Source: an uncultured Prevotellaceae bacterium (lineage in GTDB: Bacteria > Bacteroidota > Bacteroidia > Bacteroidales > Bacteroidaceae). Taken from it: DNA of 64,000 nt. Position 1 is the first letter of the stretch, and every line of letters starts with the position of its first letter. Made by a program: the position numbers and the translations under genes. The stretch lies in contig CALFJA010000086.1 of the NCBI GenBank assembly GCA_937877605.1, forward strand, positions 1-64,000, given 5' to 3'. Below the pieces are notes generated by a model. The model saw nothing but the letters and a program-made list of their open reading frames with translations. It had not been told where the DNA came from and ran no database searches. Below are positions 25,632 to 35,080 of the stretch, in pieces.

Positions 25632-26573
25632 ATGGAGGCGAGTAAGCAATATAAGGTATTTTCGGGTAGTGGCAGCCGTTATCTGGCAGAGAAGATTTGC
25701 TGGCATCTTGGTTGTGAGTTGGGTAAGAGTTCGTTGACTCGTTTTTCGGACGGTGAGTTTTGCGTGTCGTTTGAGGAGTCTATCCGTGGCAAGGAAGTGT
25801 ATCTGGTTCAGAGTACTTTTCCGAGCAGTGACAATTTGATGGAGTTGCTGTTGCTGATAGATGCTGCGAAGCGTGCTTCTGCGCATCATATCATTGCTGT
25901 TATTCCTTATTTCGGCTGGGCTCGTCAGGACCGTAAGGACAGGCCTCGTGTGAGCATTGCGGCGAAGTTGGTTGCGGACATGTTGTCGGCGGCTGGTGTG
26001 AACCGTGTTATGACGATGGACTTGCATGCGGACCAGATTCAGGGATTTTTCAACATTCCTGTGGACCATTTGTATGCTTCCGGTGTTTTGCTGCCTTATA
26101 TGGAGGGTCTGCACTTGCCGGATCTTGTGATAGCGTCTCCTGATGTGGGTGGTTCGAAGCGTGCGAACTCTTATGCGAAGTATATGGGTTTGCCTTTGGT
26201 TTTGTGCAACAAGAAGCGTGCTCGTGCGAATGTTGTGGAGAGTATTCAGATTATCGGTGATGTGAAGGACAAGAATGTTATTATCATTGATGACATGGTA
26301 GACACGGCAGGTACGATAGCGAAGGCTGCTGACATCATGATGAGCGAGGGTGCGAAGAGTGTTCGTGCATGTGCTACTCATGGTGTGATGAGCGGTAATG
26401 CGGTTGAGACTATTGAGCGTTCGTCGATTACGGAATTGGTGTTTACTGACACGATACCTTTCCATCATGAGTCGCCGAAGATCAAGCAGTTGTCTGTTGC
26501 GGGTCAGTTTGCGGAGATTATCCGTCGTGTGAACAACAACGAGAGTATTTCGTCTCAATATGCGATTAGGTAG
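25632..26573 (+). CDS. prs: Ribose-phosphate pyrophosphokinase
   Basis: Prs makes PRPP from ribose 5-phosphate and ATP for purine, pyrimidine, histidine and NAD synthesis. The 313-residue protein has the ATP-binding WARQDRKDRPR motif, the catalytic-loop region SKKRAR-like (NKKRARANV) and the PRPP-binding VIIIDDMVDTAGT. I chose the ATG at 25632 (MEASKQYKVFSGSG). The longer open frame runs through the upstream repeat and adds a hydrophobic stretch unlike the family. The gene lies in the G/T-rich block and uses many GTG, TTG and CGT codons. Confidence 0.95.
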   Translation: MEASKQYKVFSGSGSRYLAEKICWHLGCELGKSSLTRFSDGEFCVSFEESIRGKEVYLVQSTFPSSDNLMELLLLIDAAKRASAHHIIAVIPYFGWARQDRKDRPRVSIAAKLVADMLSAAGVNRVMTMDLHADQIQGFFNIPVDHLYASGVLLPYMEGLHLPDLVIASPDVGGSKRANSYAKYMGLPLVLCNKKRARANVVESIQIIGDVKDKNVIIIDDMVDTAGTIAKAADIMMSEGAKSVRACATHGVMSGNAVETIERSSITELVFTDTIPFHHESPKIKQLSVAGQFAEIIRRVNNNESISSQYAIR

Positions 26574-26604
26574 GTGGAATGAGGAATTTCTTAAGACTCG
26601 TAAA

Positions 26605-26626
26605 CTCGTATAAGCACAGTAGCGAG
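26605..26626. repeat. Palindromic repeat copy, GCACAGTAGCGAG core
   Basis: This copy follows prs and is flanked by CTTAAGACTCG on the left and CGAGTTAAG on the right, which form an outer imperfect inverted repeat. It marks the right side of the most skewed block. Confidence 0.5.
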
Positions 26627-26631
26627 TTAAG

Positions 26632-26663
26632 AAAAGGTCACTCCCTGTTGGGGTGACCTTTTT
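26632..26663 (+). terminator. Terminator between prs and glgP
   Basis: AAAAGGTCAC pairs with GTGACCTTTT, and a T-run ends the structure on the plus strand. The complementary A-run on the left makes it usable from both convergent genes. Confidence 0.85.
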
Positions 26664-26687
26664 CTGTGTGGAAGGTGGAATGTGGTA

Positions 26688-29249
26688 TTATTCGAGCCAT
26701 TTTACATAGTTGAAGTCCTGTCGGTGTGGTAGGTTTGCATTCTTTGGGTACATTCGTACGCAGCATCGGAATGCTCCGGCCTCGTCTGGTGAGAAGTTTG
26801 CCTCGAATGTGAAGAGGTTTCCTTCTCTTCGTGTGACTTTGAAGGGTCGTACGGTGTGTATTTGCCTGTCGTCTGCGGACTGGTCGTTCTTGAGTGTGAC
26901 GAGTTCGAGTCCGATGGCGTCGTCGAGTCCTTGTTCGTCGATGACATACTTGACGGTGTATTCCTTTCCTGTTTCTCCTCCGCTGTGTAGCACTTCGTCT
27001 TCTTTGTAAACGACTTTAATGGCATCCCATCGTTGTGCGACGGTTTCTTTCCATGCTGCGAGGTCTTTTGCGAGTCGGTTGTCGTTGGCGGCAAGTTTCT
27101 TGAATCGCTTTGCTTCCTTGGTGTAGAACTTGTCGTAGTAGTCGTCGAGTTGCCTCTTCATGGTGTAATGGGGTGCGATTGTGGCAATGGAGTTTTTGAT
27201 TACCTTGATCCAATCTGTGCTGTATCCCTTTTTGTTGATATTGTAATAGAGGGGTATGATTTCGTTCTCGAGCAATCCGTAGATGGTGGCTGCGTCGAGT
27301 TGGTCCTGATATGCCTGGTTCTGGTAAGTGCGTTTTTCGGTGAGTGCCCATCCGGCTCCCTTGCGGTAGCCTTCGAGCCACCATCCGTCGAGGACTGAGA
27401 GGTTTACGACTCCGTTCATCTCTGCTTTTTCTCCTGATGTTCCGGAAGCCTCGAGGGGTCTTGTTGGTGTGTTCATCCAGATGTCGACGCCGCTGACGAG
27501 TCTTCGTGCGAGTTGCATGTCGTAGTCTTCGAGGAAGATTATCTTTCCGAGGAATTCGGGTCGCTGGCTGATTTCGAAAATTTTCTTGATGAGTCCCTGT
27601 CCTGCCCCATCGGCGGGATGTGCCTTACCGGAGAAGAAGAAGAGTACAGGATGTTCGGGGTTGTTGACGATTTTGGAGAGTCTGTCGAGGTCGGTGAAGA
27701 GGAGGTGTGCCCGCTTGTATGTTGCAAAGCGTCGGCAGAATCCGATCATCAGTGCGTTGGGGTTGATGCGTTCGAGGAGTGAAACGACGCGTGATGGGTC
27801 TCCCTGGTTCTTGAGCCATGTTTCGGTGAATTTCTCTCGTATGTAGTTCACCAGTTTGTTTTTCAGTGCCATTCGTGTTTCCCAGATTTCTGCATCGGGT
27901 ACCTCGTAGATGGCATGCCATATTTCCTCGTTGCTCTGGTCTGCCATGAAGGTTTCGGCGAAGTACTTGGCATAGAGTCTGCGCCATTCTGTTGCTGCCC
28001 ATGTGGGGAAATGTACTCCGTTGGTGACATAGCCTACATGGTTTTCTTCGGGATAGTAGCTCTTCCAAAGTGGTGCGAACATTTTCTGGCTTACCCATCC
28101 GTGTAGTTTGCTGACGCCGTTGATTTCCTGACAGGTGTTGCAAGCGAAGGTTGACATGCAGAAGCGCTCCTCGAGGTTGTCGGGATTGGTGCGTCCCATG
28201 CCGATGAACTCCTGCCATGAGATGCCGAGTTTCTGTGGGTATCCGCTCATATACTTGCCGAAGAGAGCCTCGTCGAAGTAGTCGTGTCCGGCAGGAACGG
28301 GTGTGTGGACTGTATAGAGTGAGGAACTTTTCACGAGTTCGAGTGCTTCGTTGAAGGAAAGTCCCTCGGCGACATAGTCGCACAGTCGCTGTAGGTTGCA
28401 GAGTGCTGCGTGTCCCTCGTTGCAATGGTAGATGTCTTTCTTTATGCCGAGTCGCTTCAGCAGCAGCATACCTCCGATTCCGAGGAGGATTTCCTGTTTG
28501 AGGCGGTTTTCCCAGTCACCTCCGTATAGGTTGTGCGTGATGGGCTTGTCGAATTCGGAGTTCATGTCGTTGTCGGTATCGAGCAGATAGAGTTTCACTC
28601 GGCCTACATTGACGCGCCATACATAGGCGTGTACATGATAATTCATATAAGGTACGGCAATTACGAGGGGGGTGCCGTCTTCGTCCAGTTGGCGCTCAAT
28701 AGGCAGCGAGTTGAAGTTCTGTGCCTCGTTGTTGGCAATCTGCTGTCCCTCGATGCTCAGCGACTGTTTGAAGTAGCCGTATCTGTAGAGGAAACCGATG
28801 GCGCACATGTCCACATTGCTGTCGGATGCTTCCTTGACATAGTCTCCTGCGAGCATGCCAAGACCTCCTGAGTAAATCTTCAGAACCTGGCTGATGCCGT
28901 ATTCCATGCAGAAATAGGCTACTGAGGGACGGGTTTTGTCGGGTTTCACATCCATGTATTCGCGGAAATGCTTGTAGACGGTTTTGAGTTTCTTCATTGC
29001 GGCGGCATCCTTTACCAATGCCTGCTTGCGGTCGTAGCTCAGGCGTTCGAGCAGCAATACGGGGTTGTGTCCTACGCTTTCGTACAACTCCCTGTCGATG
29101 GTGGTAAACAGCGACCGGGCTTCGTGGTTCCAAGCCCACCACATGTTGTGAGCCAATTCGTTTAAGCATTCCAGTTCGGCGGGAAGACTCGACTTGATGG
29201 TGAGTTCCTTCCACTGCGGAGTGTTTGAATAGTCTGATTTGAGTTTCAT
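26688..29249 (-). CDS. glgP: Glycogen/alpha-glucan phosphorylase
   Basis: The 853-residue enzyme cleaves alpha-1,4-glucans with phosphate to glucose 1-phosphate. It belongs to the long bacterial GlgP type: [12 protein letters not shown] near residue 108, the [15 protein letters not shown] loop, [25 protein letters not shown], and the PLP-site segment [24 protein letters not shown] near the C-terminal third. It starts 16 bases downstream of the GT3 synthase gene, so synthesis and breakdown enzymes are co-transcribed. Both proteins begin MKLK. The 3' third lies at the fading edge of the G/T-rich block. Confidence 0.94.
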   Translation of the reverse strand: MKLKSDYSNTPQWKELTIKSSLPAELECLNELAHNMWWAWNHEARSLFTTIDRELYESVGHNPVLLLERLSYDRKQALVKDAAAMKKLKTVYKHFREYMDVKPDKTRPSVAYFCMEYGISQVLKIYSGGLGMLAGDYVKEASDSNVDMCAIGFLYRYGYFKQSLSIEGQQIANNEAQNFNSLPIERQLDEDGTPLVIAVPYMNYHVHAYVWRVNVGRVKLYLLDTDNDMNSEFDKPITHNLYGGDWENRLKQEILLGIGGMLLLKRLGIKKDIYHCNEGHAALCNLQRLCDYVAEGLSFNEALELVKSSSLYTVHTPVPAGHDYFDEALFGKYMSGYPQKLGISWQEFIGMGRTNPDNLEERFCMSTFACNTCQEINGVSKLHGWVSQKMFAPLWKSYYPEENHVGYVTNGVHFPTWAATEWRRLYAKYFAETFMADQSNEEIWHAIYEVPDAEIWETRMALKNKLVNYIREKFTETWLKNQGDPSRVVSLLERINPNALMIGFCRRFATYKRAHLLFTDLDRLSKIVNNPEHPVLFFFSGKAHPADGAGQGLIKKIFEISQRPEFLGKIIFLEDYDMQLARRLVSGVDIWMNTPTRPLEASGTSGEKAEMNGVVNLSVLDGWWLEGYRKGAGWALTEKRTYQNQAYQDQLDAATIYGLLENEIIPLYYNINKKGYSTDWIKVIKNSIATIAPHYTMKRQLDDYYDKFYTKEAKRFKKLAANDNRLAKDLAAWKETVAQRWDAIKVVYKEDEVLHSGGETGKEYTVKYVIDEQGLDDAIGLELVTLKNDQSADDRQIHTVRPFKVTRREGNLFTFEANFSPDEAGAFRCCVRMYPKNANLPHRQDFNYVKWLE

Positions 29250-29265
29250 AAAAACTGGTATTTAA

Positions 29266-30912
29266 TTAAATGTTGTTTCTCTTTTTTGCATTTTTCAGTG
29301 CATGGTCGTATGCCCTCTCATAGGCTGCGAAGAAATGTTTCCACAGTGCTTTCTTCGAGAGTTGGCGTGCTTTCTTCCGTGCACCTTCCTTCTCCGTTTC
29401 CGGGAGTTGTGCATAGCGGCTGACGGTCTGCGCCACCTGTTCCGCCACTTCATGGTAGTTGGTGTCGGATCGGTGGATAACTTCCACTCCGTTCTCTATG
29501 GTAGCAACGGCATTGAGTTCTTCTCTTGCCCAGATGCCAAAGCCTGCGAGGTCGGTAGTCACGCAGGGCACGCTGAAGGCGATGGCTTCCAGCGGAGTGT
29601 AGCCCCAGGGCTCGTAATAGGAAGGATAGATGCAGAGGTCATTACCCAGAACAATGTCGTAGTAGTGCTTATTGATGATGCCGTCCTCGCCGTCAAGATA
29701 GCAGGGGACGAATATTACTTTGACATTGTCTTCGGGGCGGTTGTGGAATCCATGGCGTTTCAGCATTTGGAGCATGCGATCGGTTTCCATATTGTGCAGC
29801 CAGTGGGTAAGATACGGGCAGGCCAGTGCTGCTCCTCTCGGTTGCTTTCCGCTCATCCGGTCGGCAAGGTCTTCGCGCGGGCTGGCCACCCAGGCGGGGA
29901 CATTGACAAACGCCAGCACCTGCTTGCCGGCAGGCAAGAGCGCACGCAACCGTGCCATGGCATCGACAAAGACATCGAGACCTTTGTTGCGGAACTCATA
30001 CCGTCCACTGGTCGAAACTATCAGGGTGTCTTCCGGCTGATGCCCTCCCGTGAGGCAGTCTGCCACATCCAGCAGTTGTTTCCTTGCCATCCAGCGCTTG
30101 GCTCCGAAGTCTTTTGCGGCAGGAACGAAGTCGTCTTCAAATCCGTTCAGCAACAGTTCGTCTGGCCGGCGTTCCAGCAGTTGGGTGCATTCCCTTGCGG
30201 TAATGGCGCTCACCGTAGTGAAGCAGTCGGCATTCTGTGCTGCTTTTTGCTCGACGGAGTGCTTGCTGTCGACATTCAGTTCGCGTGCCATCTGGTTGCC
30301 GTAGTAACCTGGCAAGTAGGAATAGAGGTCCTTGCCGTTTCCTGCGATGCTCCTGCCCACCGTCGTGGCATGGGTCGTGAAAATGGTTGCCACCTGCGGT
30401 ACATACCTGTGAAGGTACAGCAGCGCAACACCCAGCATCCACTCGTTGGCATGGAAGATAACGCGCTGCCCGTTGAGGAAGTTGTTGTGAATGTTTTCAA
30501 CCAGCCGGGCCACGGCATAGGCAAACATGGATGCCTCATCGTAGTCTCCATAGGCATGCAGGCTGTCCACTCCATAGTCTTCCCACAGATGCAGGTATAT
30601 CTCGTTCTTGCGGACATAGTACTGTTGCGAGTTAAGAAGAATGGCTATGGGCTGTCCGGGAATGTTCCATCTGCCCACACGGCATTTGATGCCTGCCTGG
30701 GCGGCCACAGCCTGCCATTCAGTCATGATGCCGCTGTCTTCAGTAAAGGTGGTGTTGCTGTGCTTTCCCAAGTCGGGACCTATGAAAACGACCTTGTCTG
30801 GAAAGAGTTTCTGCATGGTGTTGGCGCGAGTGGCCAATACGGTATATATACCTCCCACCTTGTTGCAGACTTCCCAGCTGGATTCGAAAATAAAATCGGG
30901 TTTGAGTTTCAT
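29266..30912 (-). CDS. GT3-family glycogen synthase
   Basis: The 548-residue protein resembles eukaryotic-type (GT3) glycogen synthase and not bacterial GlgA. It starts with FIFESSWEVCNKVGGIYTVL, then has FHANEWMLGVALLYL, IFTTHATTVGRSIAG, the FTTVSAITARECTQLL helix and the donor-site region YPSYYEPWGYTPLEAIAFSVPCVTTDLAGFG. It is expected to extend alpha-1,4-glucan from a nucleotide-glucose donor. It is the first gene of a two-gene glycogen operon with glgP. A promoter-like ATTG-N20-TAACTTCG lies at 30942-30973. Confidence 0.9.
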   Translation of the reverse strand: MKLKPDFIFESSWEVCNKVGGIYTVLATRANTMQKLFPDKVVFIGPDLGKHSNTTFTEDSGIMTEWQAVAAQAGIKCRVGRWNIPGQPIAILLNSQQYYVRKNEIYLHLWEDYGVDSLHAYGDYDEASMFAYAVARLVENIHNNFLNGQRVIFHANEWMLGVALLYLHRYVPQVATIFTTHATTVGRSIAGNGKDLYSYLPGYYGNQMARELNVDSKHSVEQKAAQNADCFTTVSAITARECTQLLERRPDELLLNGFEDDFVPAAKDFGAKRWMARKQLLDVADCLTGGHQPEDTLIVSTSGRYEFRNKGLDVFVDAMARLRALLPAGKQVLAFVNVPAWVASPREDLADRMSGKQPRGAALACPYLTHWLHNMETDRMLQMLKRHGFHNRPEDNVKVIFVPCYLDGEDGIINKHYYDIVLGNDLCIYPSYYEPWGYTPLEAIAFSVPCVTTDLAGFGIWAREELNAVATIENGVEVIHRSDTNYHEVAEQVAQTVSRYAQLPETEKEGARKKARQLSKKALWKHFFAAYERAYDHALKNAKKRNNI

Positions 30913-30941
30913 CGTAAACGGCTTATTGCGTTAACCGTCCG

Positions 30942-30973
30942 CGAAGTTACAAAAAATATACTTGTCGTACAAT
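30942..30973 (-). promoter_or_regulatory. Likely promoter of the glycogen operon
   Basis: The minus strand reads ATTG at 30973-30970 and, 20 bases later, TAACTTCG (30949-30942), close to the TTTG-N19/20-TAnnTTTG pattern. It stands about 30 bases before the GT3 synthase start. Confidence 0.5.
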
Positions 30974-31096
30974 TTTAATCCACTATAATTCCGTCGATTC
31001 TCCTCATTTCTTGATTTATCTCATCTACGATGAGGTGAATAGCAGCCCCTGCCGCCCCACCTTCTCCCTTTTTATGGAAATCACAGTAAAAATCCA

Positions 31097-31185
31097 AAAG
31101 GGGCCCAAACGGATTACATTTGGGCGGCTTTTGCACTCCGTTTGGGGCTCTTTCGCAATGCGTTTGGGGCTCAAACGCAAGTTAC
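31097..31185. repeat. Intergenic GTTTGGGGCTC repeat element
   Basis: It contains GGGGCCCAAACGG, TTTGGGCGGCTTTTGCA, CCGTTTGGGGCTCTTTCG and GCGTTTGGGGCTCAAACGC modules. The first and third can pair with G-U wobbles, and the last is itself a near-palindrome. Related copies are at 5630-5713, 41325-41430 and 59708-59830. Confidence 0.7.
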
Positions 31186-31233
31186 TAATCACCAGTGTGT
31201 TACGACGACTGGCGCAAGCGTTTGTAAAAAACA

Positions 31234-31265
31234 GGAGGGAGAGAAGTTCTTCACCTCTCCCCCTC
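31234..31265 (-). terminator. Terminator of the PBP1A gene
   Basis: GAGGGGGAGAG pairs with CTCTCCCTCC on the minus strand, and TGTTTTTTAC follows. The hairpin begins 15 bases past the stop codon at 31280. Confidence 0.88.
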
Positions 31266-31279
31266 TTGTTTTCCTGTGT

Positions 31280-33592
31280 TTATTCCACCACTTCTTCTGG
31301 CGGTGGCGTTTCCGATTGAACCGCCTGTACGCCGCAAGGATTATAGCCGTCAGGGATGTCGAACGAAGCGGTACTCTTATAGTTCAGGTCCTTGTCGGCC
31401 ATCACCTTCTTCATATAGATGCCCCAGATGGGGAGTGCTGCGGCGGCACCCTGTCCGTTTGCCATGGAGTCGAAGTGGATGTCGCGGTCGTCGCCGCCTA
31501 CCCAGCAGGCACTGACAAGCTGCGGCGTGAATCCAACAAACCATCCGTCGGCATTTCGGTTTGTGGTACCCGTCTTTCCTCCGATGGAGCCCTGTATGCC
31601 ATACAGGCGGCGAACGCGGCTACCTGTACCGCCGTCGATAACGCCCTGCAACTCAATGAGCATTTTGTAGGCACTCTCGGCATTGATAACTTCGTTCATG
31701 CGGGGCTGGAACTGGGCGATGACATTGCCTTCGGCATCCTCGATGCGCGTTACAAACAACGGAGCACAGCGGATTCCCTTGTTGGGGAATACGGAATAGG
31801 CACTGACCATTTCCGCCACGGACACCTCGCAGGGGCCGAGACAGAGAGCCAGCGACGGATAGATGTTGGGATTGTGAATGCCATAGGAATGGAGCAATTC
31901 AACAAACTGGTAGGGGTTCATTTCGTTCATGAGGTATGCACTGACCCAGTTGTTCGACTGGGCAAGTCCCCATTTCAAGGTCACCATCTCCCCATATCGG
32001 GCACGGCTGCCGTTGCGCGGCGTCCACGGCTGCCCGCCGACATAGTAGGTGCGTTGCTCGTTTGGCACGACATCGCAGGGTGAATAGCCGTTCTCCATGG
32101 CCATGGAATAAAGGAACGGCTTGATGGTAGAACCCACCTGACGCCGACCTGCGGTGACCATGTCATACTGGAAGTGGGCAAAGTCGATACCTCCGACATA
32201 GGCTTTCACCTCGCCTGTCTGTGCCTCCATACTCATAAAGCCCGTACGGAGGAACTTCTTGTAGTAGCGTATGCTGTCGAGTGGAGTCATCGTGGTATCA
32301 CGCTCGCCTTGATAGGAGAACACACTCATTTCCACTGGCGTGTTGAAGGCACGGCGTATTTCCTCCTCGCTGGCTCCGTCAGCCCGCATCACACGGTAAC
32401 GCTCGCTCTGTTTCATGGCACGGTTCAGGATGTCCTGTACCTGCTTGGCGCTCAAGCGCGACGAATAGGGCGCGTTGGGTTTGTTCTTGCTCTCGGCAAA
32501 GAAGCGTGGCTGCAGGGTGCGACCGACATGCATCTCAACAGCCTCCTCGGCATACTTCTGCATACGGGAGTCGATGGTGGTGAAAACTTTCAGGCCATCG
32601 GTGTAGATGTTGTAGGCAGAACCGTTGCGCTTGAAGTTCTTGTTGCACCATCCGTAGAGCGGATCGGACTCCCACGCGATGGAGTCGTAGACATACTGTA
32701 CGCGGTTCCATTCGGGATAGTCGTCCTTGTTCGGTTCCTTTGCCATCATGTACTGGCGGAGGAACTCGCGGAAATAAGTGGCTGTACCGTCCTTGTGGTC
32801 GATACGGTGGAAGTCCAGCTTGAGCTCTTCGGCCGAATGCTTGTCATATTCCGCCTGTGTCAGATAACCGGCCTTGACCATCTGCTGCAACACCACATTG
32901 CGCCGGTTGAGCGCACGGTCGGGGAAACGAACGGGATTGAACAGCGAAGGATTCTTGCAGAGGCCTATCAGCGTGGCACTCTCGTTCAATGTAAGGTCTT
33001 TGGCTTCCTTGTTGAAATAGGTGTTGGCTGCCGACTTGATGCCAACGGCATTGTGCAGGAAGTCGAAATAATTCAAATAAAAGGCTATGATTTCCTCTTT
33101 GGTGTAGTGGCGCTCCAGTTTTACGGCGATGACCCACTCTATCGGTTTTTGGAAAAGACGCTCTATCTTGTTGTGCGCCTTGGCCGAATAAAGCTGTTTG
33201 GCCAGCTGCTGTGTAATAGTGGAACCTCCACCGGCACTGGCTTGCTGGAGTATACCTCGCTTGACGATGGCGCGGCCAAGGGCAATGTAGTCTATTCCAG
33301 AATGTTCGTAGAACCGCTCGTCCTCCGTTGCCACCAGGGCTTTCACCAGATAAGGCGACAGTTGCTCGTAGGGAATGCATATTCGGTTCTCGCGGTCAAT
33401 GCTGTAGGTACCTATTATCTTGCCATCGGCTGAATAGACCTGGGTGGCAAAGCGGCTGATGGGATTCTGCAAGTCTTCAATATCAGGCATATAGCCGATC
33501 CATCCGAACCACACTGCCGTGAAAAACAACAACAACGCCAGTAAGAGGCAGCCGAATGCCTTCCACATTCCAATAATAATTTTGCGTTTCAT
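31280..33592 (-). CDS. Class A penicillin-binding protein (PBP1A type)
   Basis: The 770-residue bifunctional peptidoglycan synthase has an N-terminal membrane anchor (about 10-32). The GT51 glycosyltransferase domain follows with ATEDERFYEHSGID (Glu90) and GGGSTITQQLAKQLY. The transpeptidase domain has the SxxK serine in GSTIKPF (Ser488), the SxN motif in AQSNNW, and GGKTGTTNRNADGWFVG. The C-terminal tail is Pro/Glu-rich. It builds and crosslinks cell-wall glycan on the outer face of the inner membrane. The gene stands alone between the isomerase-like gene and its own terminator. Confidence 0.95.
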   Translation of the reverse strand: MKRKIIIGMWKAFGCLLLALLLFFTAVWFGWIGYMPDIEDLQNPISRFATQVYSADGKIIGTYSIDRENRICIPYEQLSPYLVKALVATEDERFYEHSGIDYIALGRAIVKRGILQQASAGGGSTITQQLAKQLYSAKAHNKIERLFQKPIEWVIAVKLERHYTKEEIIAFYLNYFDFLHNAVGIKSAANTYFNKEAKDLTLNESATLIGLCKNPSLFNPVRFPDRALNRRNVVLQQMVKAGYLTQAEYDKHSAEELKLDFHRIDHKDGTATYFREFLRQYMMAKEPNKDDYPEWNRVQYVYDSIAWESDPLYGWCNKNFKRNGSAYNIYTDGLKVFTTIDSRMQKYAEEAVEMHVGRTLQPRFFAESKNKPNAPYSSRLSAKQVQDILNRAMKQSERYRVMRADGASEEEIRRAFNTPVEMSVFSYQGERDTTMTPLDSIRYYKKFLRTGFMSMEAQTGEVKAYVGGIDFAHFQYDMVTAGRRQVGSTIKPFLYSMAMENGYSPCDVVPNEQRTYYVGGQPWTPRNGSRARYGEMVTLKWGLAQSNNWVSAYLMNEMNPYQFVELLHSYGIHNPNIYPSLALCLGPCEVSVAEMVSAYSVFPNKGIRCAPLFVTRIEDAEGNVIAQFQPRMNEVINAESAYKMLIELQGVIDGGTGSRVRRLYGIQGSIGGKTGTTNRNADGWFVGFTPQLVSACWVGGDDRDIHFDSMANGQGAAAALPIWGIYMKKVMADKDLNYKSTASFDIPDGYNPCGVQAVQSETPPPEEVVE

Positions 33593-33669
33593 GCCTTATA
33601 TTCAATTAACAATATTCAATAATCTAATGGCCATCTCCAAAAGCCAATCAAGCGATGAGGCTTCCTTTG

Positions 33670-34899
33670 CTATTCTGACAGGAACATAGCCTCAATGAGT
33701 TCTTTGTGATGTCCGGGCAGGATTACATGGTGGTTGCCAATCGGGTTGGACAGGAAATAGTTGGTGTCGGAGGGGTCTGCCAGTCTGATTTGTTGCTGTG
33801 TGCGGCAGAGGTCGGGCTTTCCCTGACAGGCTATGAGTTCCCCTTCTGCCACAAACAGGCGCGAAAGGTCGCCGGCCAGTTTGAATATGGTCACGGGACC
33901 CGTCTGCATATATCCGCGGATGCCGATGCCGATGCCCGACTCGAAGTGCGTGTCCAGTTCAAAGCGGTCGACCATGTCAAGTGGTATGGTGCAATGGGCA
34001 AAGAGCATCTCCCCCGTTTCGGGATTGATGTGTGCCGGATTGGCTTGGAAGCCCGAAATTCCGAGCAAAGAACGGGCCGTTAGCATGGACAGCGCCGTGG
34101 GAATGTCTCCCTCGCAGCCTGCCACATAGCCTTCCGCATTGAGCAAGGCAAGTGCGGTGCAGCCTGTGTTCTGCACGGCGGTGAGCAGGTCGAAGCAGCG
34201 AATGGTAAAGCCCTGAAGGTCATGGTGCTTAACAATCGCCTTGAGTGCAGTATACATCTGAAGTGCACCTGCCATTGAATGTTCTATGCCTGGGGTATCG
34301 TCGGCCGACAGGGGGGCTATGTGTGAAGATAGTTCTGCCAGTTTACCGGCATCGGGTTCCGGCTGGCGATCTAGTTCGGCCTTTACTTCCTCCATGGGAA
34401 TGTCCACGAGAGCGACACCCAGCCGCTGGCGGACGGTTTCGTAGTCCACTCCGCTGGAAATGAGCCAGTCGGATGGGCGGCCCATGACACCCAAGCGCGC
34501 ATTGCGCAGCCACTTACGGGCAGTCTCCGTCTTTTCCAGCAAATGGATTCGCCGGGAGACATACTCGGCCGAGCCGTGCAATATTTCGCCCTTCACATTG
34601 TGCTGCCGAAGATAGGAGAGAATCTCTGCCGAGGCGGCCAGCGAGTTGCTCTTGCCGGAAGTGAGCAGGTAGATGGGGCTTTCGGACTCAAGCAGACGGG
34701 GCAACAGTCGCAGGAAGGCTGCTTCCGTGCCGCCGGTACTGACATAGATAAGGTTGAGTGCCGATTCTCCGTATTGCTTGAAATCAGAACCGTGGAAGGC
34801 GTATTCCACATCCAGGCTGTTCAAATATTCGCGGGTAGTCCGTACCACTGCCTCCTCATTGTGCAGGGACGATGAGAGCATAAATATTGCTACTGACAT
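33670..34899 (-). CDS. L-fucose/L-arabinose isomerase-like protein
   Basis: The 409-residue protein resembles the sugar isomerase fold of FucI/AraA. Visible points are GGTEAAFLRLLPRL in the N-terminal domain, TGCTALALLNAEGYVAGCEGDIPTALSM in the middle (with the acidic metal-ligand region) and GNHHVILPGHH near the end. It is shorter than FucI (about 590) and AraA (about 500), and no sugar operon surrounds it, so the substrate is unknown. The promoter TTTG-N20-TACCTTCG lies 57 bases upstream, between this gene and the divergent MsrA fusion gene. Confidence 0.75.
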   Translation of the reverse strand: MSVAIFMLSSSLHNEEAVVRTTREYLNSLDVEYAFHGSDFKQYGESALNLIYVSTGGTEAAFLRLLPRLLESESPIYLLTSGKSNSLAASAEILSYLRQHNVKGEILHGSAEYVSRRIHLLEKTETARKWLRNARLGVMGRPSDWLISSGVDYETVRQRLGVALVDIPMEEVKAELDRQPEPDAGKLAELSSHIAPLSADDTPGIEHSMAGALQMYTALKAIVKHHDLQGFTIRCFDLLTAVQNTGCTALALLNAEGYVAGCEGDIPTALSMLTARSLLGISGFQANPAHINPETGEMLFAHCTIPLDMVDRFELDTHFESGIGIGIRGYMQTGPVTIFKLAGDLSRLFVAEGELIACQGKPDLCRTQQQIRLADPSDTNYFLSNPIGNHHVILPGHHKELIEAMFLSE

Positions 34900-34955
34900 G
34901 TTGTTTTTAGGTTTTCAGATGGATGGTTTCGGTGTTTTAAGAGCCATTTATTTGG

Positions 34956-34987
34956 CGAAGGTACAACAATTGCCCGAAAGATGCAAA
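34956..34987 (-). promoter_or_regulatory. Promoter of the isomerase-like gene (TTTG-N20-TACCTTCG)
   Basis: On the minus strand TTTG (34987-34984) is followed after 20 bases by TACCTTCG (34963-34956), which fits the Bacteroidetes promoter pattern. Confidence 0.6.
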
Positions 34988-35080
34988 TGATTGTTGCCGA
35001 AACCGCTGCGAATTCAAATTATTTTACCTATTTTTACACCGCAAATCAACCAAACGACCAACTGTCAACACAATCAAAGC

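Larger units (their letters stand above)
30913..31279. other. Intergenic region between PBP1A and the glycogen operon
   Basis: The 367 bases hold the glycogen operon promoter, a T/A-rich stretch, the GTTTGGGGCTC repeat element and the PBP1A terminator. I see no gene. Confidence 0.6.

Noticed and set aside
29302..30978. 558-codon open frame on the plus strand
   Set aside because: It lies fully opposite the GT3 glycogen synthase, whose motifs are clear; the peptide has no recognisable domain and biased composition.
32174..33433. 419-codon open frame on the plus strand
   Set aside because: It is antisense to the PBP1A gene, which has all its catalytic motifs.
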